A DNA stretch of 64,000 bases from Mangrovimicrobium sp033283265 (GTDB lineage: Bacteria; Pseudomonadota; Gammaproteobacteria; Pseudomonadales; Halieaceae), in assembly GCA_033283265.1 (NCBI GenBank), contig JAWMQN010000003.1:124001-188000 (forward strand). Direction: 5' to 3'. The notes under the pieces are model-generated. The model was not told the origin of the DNA and searched no databases. It saw nothing but the letters and a program-made list of their open reading frames with translations. Below, one piece after another: positions 60,320 to 64,000 of the stretch. A program made the translations under genes and the position numbers. Within the stretch, counting starts at the first letter, position 1, and every line of letters starts with the position of its first letter.

Positions 60320-61535
60320 ACGAGTTCTGCCGGTAGCGATCGCTGAAGCCGAGCAGGTAGAGGATGGCGTCCAGCCCCAGGGTCGAGATGGACTGCTCGG
60401 CGGACTGCTTCACCAGCGGCTTGGCGCGGAAGGCCACCCCCAGCCCGGCGATGCTCAGCATCGGCAGGTCGTTGGCGCCGTCGCCCACCGCGATCACCTG
60501 CTGCAGGTCGATGCCCTCCGCCTCGGCGAGCTGGCGCAGCAGGCTGGCCTTGCGCGCACCGTCGACGATTTCCCCCGTCACCTGCCCGGTAACCTTGCCG
60601 TGCTCGATCTCCAGTTCGTTGGCAAACACGTAGTCGATGCCGAGGCGACGCTGCAGGTAGCGGGCGAAGTAGGTGAAGCCGCCGGAGAGAATGGCGGTGC
60701 GGTAGCCGAGCGCGCGCAGGGTGGCAATCAGGTGCTCGGCGCCCTCGGTGATGTTCAGCCGCTGCGCCACCTGTTCCAGCGCGCCCTCCTCCAGGCCCTC
60801 GAGCAGGGCGACCCGGGCGCGGAAGCTCTCGGCAAAGTCCAGCTCGCCACGCATCGCGCTCTCGGTAATGGCGCTGACCTCCTCGCCGACGCCGGCGCAG
60901 GCGGCCAGCTCGTCGATCACCTCGGCCTCGATCAGGGTGGAGTCCATGTCGAAGGCCACCAGGCGGCGGTTGCGGCGGAACATGGTGTCCTGCTGGAAGG
61001 CGAGGTCTATCTCCAGCTCGGCGGCGACTTCCAGCAGCTCGCAGCGGAAGGCCGCCGCGTCCGGCAGCGGCCCGCGGGCGGAAAACTCCACGCAGGCCTT
61101 GGACAGGGCCGGCAACTCGCCCAGCGGAATCCGGCCGGAAAGCCGGGTGATGCTGTCGATATTGAGCTGGTGGGCGGCGATCACCCGGGTCACCCGGGCG
61201 ATCTGGTCGGCGGTGATCTTGCGCGCCAGCAGGGTGATGATATAGCGCGGCCGGCCCTGGGCGCCGACCCAGTCGGTATAGCTCTCCGCCGTCACCGCGC
61301 TGATGCGCAGCTGCAGGCCCCGCGAGCTGACCCCGGTCTCGACCTCGGCGCAGATCGCCTCCCGGTCGCAGTTATCCGGCATCTCCACCAGCATCCCCAG
61401 CGACAGGGTCGAGTGGATGACCGCCTGGCCGATATCCAGCACGCTGACGCCGTGCTTCGACAGCACCGCGCTGACGCCGGCGGTCACGCCGGGCTGGTCT
61501 TCACCGGAAATGGTAATCAGCAGAATTTCGCTCAA
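60318..61535 (-). CDS. serB: Phosphoserine phosphatase
   Basis: A 405-residue protein with two N-terminal ACT-like domains (residues ~1-180) and a HAD phosphatase domain: VAFDMDSTLIEAEVIDE (DxDxT nucleophile), ILSGGFTYFARYL and AVGDGANDLPML. It performs the last step of serine synthesis. The ACT pair is typical of gammaproteobacterial SerB. The last codons abut the palindromic repeat. Confidence 0.95.
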   Translation of the reverse strand: MSEILLITISGEDQPGVTAGVSAVLSKHGVSVLDIGQAVIHSTLSLGMLVEMPDNCDREAICAEVETGVSSRGLQLRISAVTAESYTDWVGAQGRPRYIITLLARKITADQIARVTRVIAAHQLNIDSITRLSGRIPLGELPALSKACVEFSARGPLPDAAAFRCELLEVAAELEIDLAFQQDTMFRRNRRLVAFDMDSTLIEAEVIDELAACAGVGEEVSAITESAMRGELDFAESFRARVALLEGLEEGALEQVAQRLNITEGAEHLIATLRALGYRTAILSGGFTYFARYLQRRLGIDYVFANELEIEHGKVTGQVTGEIVDGARKASLLRQLAEAEGIDLQQVIAVGDGANDLPMLSIAGLGVAFRAKPLVKQSAEQSISTLGLDAILYLLGFSDRYRQNS

Positions 61536-61703
61536 GGGTAGTCCCGGTTTGCCACCGGCCCGCTGCTACAAAGGGCCGCTATTCTACCCGCTGGCGCCAC
61601 GGCGATGGAAGCGCGTGGCCGATTCGCCGCCGCTGCGCGCGGACCTCCGCGCGGGCGCGGCGAGTGGTTTATACTGGCGCCCATTCGCAGGGGGACAAAC
61701 GAC

Positions 61704-62948
61704 GTGCTCAACCGATTCAGGACCGCGCCATTAAGCCAGCAGATTGCCACGGCCGCGGCGCTGCTGTGCTTGCTGGTCAGCCTCGCCATGGTCATCCTCG
61801 GCGCCATCTCCAGCCGCCACATGCAGTACCGCCAGCAGGCGGAGTTCGGCACAGCGCTGGCGCGGCAGGTCGCCGCCCGGGTCGGCCTCGCCCTGGAGAC
61901 CGGCGACCTGCTCAGCCTGCGCGCCTCCCTGCAGCGCTTCGTCGACACCACCGCCGCCCAGCGCGTCGCGGTCAACGATGTCGAGGGCAAGGCCCTCGGC
62001 GAGGCCGGCGAACCCAGCGGGCACTACCTGCAGCAGTTCCGTGCACCGGTACATATCGAGTCCAACATCGCCGGCGAGGCGGTGGTCACCATCGCCACAG
62101 ACAATGCCGGCGCTGACCAGCAGCGCTTTGTTTTCAGCCTGCTCGGCCTCGCGGTGATCCTCAGCCTCGCCGTCTACGGCGCCGGGCTGCAGGTGGGCAA
62201 GGCCCTCGGCGCACGCCTGCGCCAGCTCAGCCGCTACCTCGTGCTCGAGGACGACAACGGCCGCCTGCCCGGCAACGAGCTGGCGGCGCTGGAGACCCGG
62301 GTAAAGGCTTTGCCCATGGACCTGCTGCGCACCCGCGAGAACAGCAACGGCAGCGACGAGCACTACAAGGGCAGCGCGGTGCTCTACCTGCAGCTGGACA
62401 GCCTCAGCGATTACGTCGACACCCTCGACGAGCAGTCCCTGCACCGCTACATCGCGCGCATCCACCGCCTGGTGCACACCGCCGCGGGTTTTTACGCGGG
62501 TGAATTGCAGGTGGTGCGGCAGTTCGCCCTGGCGGTGTACTTCACCGGCCCCGGCAAGGCGGGCAGCGCGGCCTTTCGCGCCGCCTGTTGCGCGTGGCTG
62601 GTGCAGGCCGCGGCCCGCGAGCTGGAGAAAAGGCAGTCGCTCTCCATGCGTTTCTTCATGGCCGTGGGCCAGAGTGAACTCGGCGCGGGGGACAGCAGCG
62701 ACATCTACCCGGGCCTCTACATGCAGTCGACCCTGGATGAATTGCAGCTGGCCTGTGAGAGCCGGCCACCGAAAATATTGCTCGCCCCCGCGGTCTGCGT
62801 CGATACCGATATCGACGGGCGCCTGCAGCAGCAGGCCACCGAAGTGATGGACTACGCGATGCTGGAAGCGGTCGCAGACCCCTACAGCGACCTGCTCGAA
62901 CGGCAGCTGCGCCTGACGCTGAAGCGGCTGGCGGAACCGGCATTCTGA
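61704..62948 (+). CDS. AhpA/YtjB-type membrane protein next to serB
   Basis: GTG 61704, with AGGGGG upstream, gives 414 aa. Two membrane helices (TAAALLCLLVSLAMVILGAI and FVFSLLGLAVILSLAVYGAG) enclose a ~140-residue periplasmic sensor-like domain; the C-terminal ~220 residues are cytoplasmic. Homologues lie divergent from serB in pseudomonads and enterics. Function is not well established; the layout resembles sensor proteins without a kinase. Confidence 0.75.
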   Translation: MLNRFRTAPLSQQIATAAALLCLLVSLAMVILGAISSRHMQYRQQAEFGTALARQVAARVGLALETGDLLSLRASLQRFVDTTAAQRVAVNDVEGKALGEAGEPSGHYLQQFRAPVHIESNIAGEAVVTIATDNAGADQQRFVFSLLGLAVILSLAVYGAGLQVGKALGARLRQLSRYLVLEDDNGRLPGNELAALETRVKALPMDLLRTRENSNGSDEHYKGSAVLYLQLDSLSDYVDTLDEQSLHRYIARIHRLVHTAAGFYAGELQVVRQFALAVYFTGPGKAGSAAFRAACCAWLVQAAARELEKRQSLSMRFFMAVGQSELGAGDSSDIYPGLYMQSTLDELQLACESRPPKILLAPAVCVDTDIDGRLQQQATEVMDYAMLEAVADPYSDLLERQLRLTLKRLAEPAF

Positions 62949-62993
62949 ACACCGGCGCCGCGCCGGGGCCGACCGCGCCCCGGCGCTGCGGTA

Positions 62994-64000
62994 TCAGCTC
63001 TCGACCACCATCGCCTCCACCCGCTGGAAGCCGCGGGGCAGCTTGTTGCCGCGCCGCCCGCGCTCGCCGCGGTAGTGCTCGAGGTCCGAGGCCTTCAGTT
63101 TGTGGTGGCGCTTGCCGGCGTAGACCACCAGGGTCTCGCGCTCGGTCAGCACCTTCGCCGCCACCATGTACTCCTCCCTGGACTGCACCCGGGCGGAGGG
63201 AATGCCGATGATCTTGTTGCCCTTGCCGCGGGCCATCTGCGGCAGGTCGGCCAGCGGGAATACCAGCAGGCGCCCCTCACTGGACACCGCCGCGACCCAG
63301 TTGCCCTCGGTGCTCGAGGGTATCGGCGCGGGCTGCAGAACCCGCCCGCCCTTGGGCAGGTTGAGCACCGCCTTGCCGGCCTTGTTCTTCGACTGCAGGT
63401 CGGCAAGCCTGGCCACGAAACCGTAGCCGGCGTCCGAGGCCAGCAGGTAGAGCTGGTCATCGGCCCCCGACAGCAGGCCCTCGAAGGTCGCCCCGGAGGG
63501 CGGGTTGATGCGCCCGGTCAGCGGCTCGCCCTGGCCGCGGGCGGAGGGCAGGTTGTGCGAGGCCAGGGTGTAGGCCCGGCCGGTGGAGTCGAATACCACT
63601 GTCGGCTGGTTGCTGCGCCCCTTCACCGCCAGCTTGAAGCTGTCGCCCGACTTGTAGCTGAGGCTGGTGGGGTCGATGTCGTGGCCCTTGGCGGCGCGGA
63701 TCCAGCCCTTGTCGGAAACCACCACGGTGACCGGGTCCGAGGTGGTCAGCTCCAGCTCGCTGAAGGCCCGCGCCTCTTCGCGCTGCGCCAGCGGCGAGCG
63801 GCGCGCGTCGCCGTACTCCTCGGCGGCTTCGAGCAGCTCTTTTTTCATCAGGGTTTTCAGCCGCGCGTCGGAGCCGAGGATCTGCTGCAGGCTGTCGCGC
63901 TCGGCGCTCAGCTCGTCCTGCTCGGCGCGGATGTTCATTTCCTCGAGCTTGGCCAGGTTGCGCAGTTTCAGGTCAAGGATGGCCTCGGCCTGCACGTCGG
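62994..64000 (-). CDS. parC: DNA topoisomerase IV subunit A, C-terminal part (N-terminus outside window)
   Basis: About 335 C-terminal residues are present. AEAILDLKLRNLAKLEEM marks the end of the breakage-reunion domain, and the rest is the degenerate beta-pinwheel C-terminal domain (VSDKGWIRAAKGHDID, DSTGRAYTLASHNLPSARGQGEPLTGRI), typical of ParC rather than GyrA, as it lacks a GyrA box. ParC with ParE decatenates replicated chromosomes. Truncated only by the window. Confidence 0.92.
   Translation of the reverse strand, partial: DVQAEAILDLKLRNLAKLEEMNIRAEQDELSAERDSLQQILGSDARLKTLMKKELLEAAEEYGDARRSPLAQREEARAFSELELTTSDPVTVVVSDKGWIRAAKGHDIDPTSLSYKSGDSFKLAVKGRSNQPTVVFDSTGRAYTLASHNLPSARGQGEPLTGRINPPSGATFEGLLSGADDQLYLLASDAGYGFVARLADLQSKNKAGKAVLNLPKGGRVLQPAPIPSSTEGNWVAAVSSEGRLLVFPLADLPQMARGKGNKIIGIPSARVQSREEYMVAAKVLTERETLVVYAGKRHHKLKASDLEHYRGERGRRGNKLPRGFQRVEAMVVES

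Overview
The window reads as chromosome of a high-GC, respiratory, probably marine gammaproteobacterium. Coding density is high, and codon use is strongly G/C at third positions everywhere except 30.9-34.4 kb. The block at the right end (serB, an AhpA-type membrane protein, parC) resembles the Pseudomonas/Cellvibrionales arrangement. Together with the acetate-switch genes and the MtrCAB-type cytochromes this suggests a Halieaceae/Cellvibrionales-like host; the taxonomy is inference.

Layout. 1-2.1 kb: a truncated TauD/TfdA dioxygenase, divergent from a Rieske oxygenase alpha subunit. 2.2-9.9 kb: a five-gene operon for electron transfer across the envelope: NapC/CymA-type quinol tetraheme, a nonaheme cytochrome with an ethylbenzene-dehydrogenase-like domain, an MtrA/DmsE decaheme, an MtrB-type barrel and an OmcA/MtrC decaheme lipoprotein. 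OmpW follows. 11-16.2 kb: an ABC transporter of the Lol/MacB type with a LolA-like sorting protein and a beta-barrel. 16.2-30.5 kb: a short-chain carboxylate module: porin, prpE, the CrbS/CrbR two-component system, a DcaP-type porin, the DUF4212/ActP-like symporter, a DUF294 protein and a DnaQ-like exonuclease. 31-34 kb: an AT-rich gene-cassette array with six attC sites and no integrase in the window. 34-43 kb: dodecin, M1 aminopeptidase, beta-CASP hydrolase, thiopurine methyltransferase, acsA and a BoxA-like reductase. 43-48 kb: a small glycan locus. 48-64 kb: pntAB, a DinG/Rad3-like helicase with a VRR-NUC nuclease, nhaC, efp-epmA, a large unrecognised protein, serB, ahpA and parC.

Two regulons can be read directly from the DNA. 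Three promoters (Rieske oxygenase, ompW, boxA-like) carry FNR/Anr-type boxes (TTGAT-N4-ATCAA or one mismatch) centred exactly 29.5 bp upstream of the first base of a plausible -10 hexamer. Five promoters of the acetate/propionate module (prpE, crbS, dcaP, DUF4212-actP, acsA) carry a different dyad, GACYWWRGTC, centred 31-31.5 bp upstream of the -10; the obvious candidate reader is CrbR.

Structured non-coding DNA stands out in three forms: the attC sites; 26-bp palindromes GGGGTCAGAGTC-N2-GACTCTGACCCC found only between convergent genes (10.8, 23.0 and 60.2 kb); and a pair of long perfect hairpins at 37.37-37.56 kb whose stems differ while their 28-nt loops are conserved in inverted orientation. 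The last, and a truncated EF-Ts-like protein carried on a gene cassette, are the least explained items.
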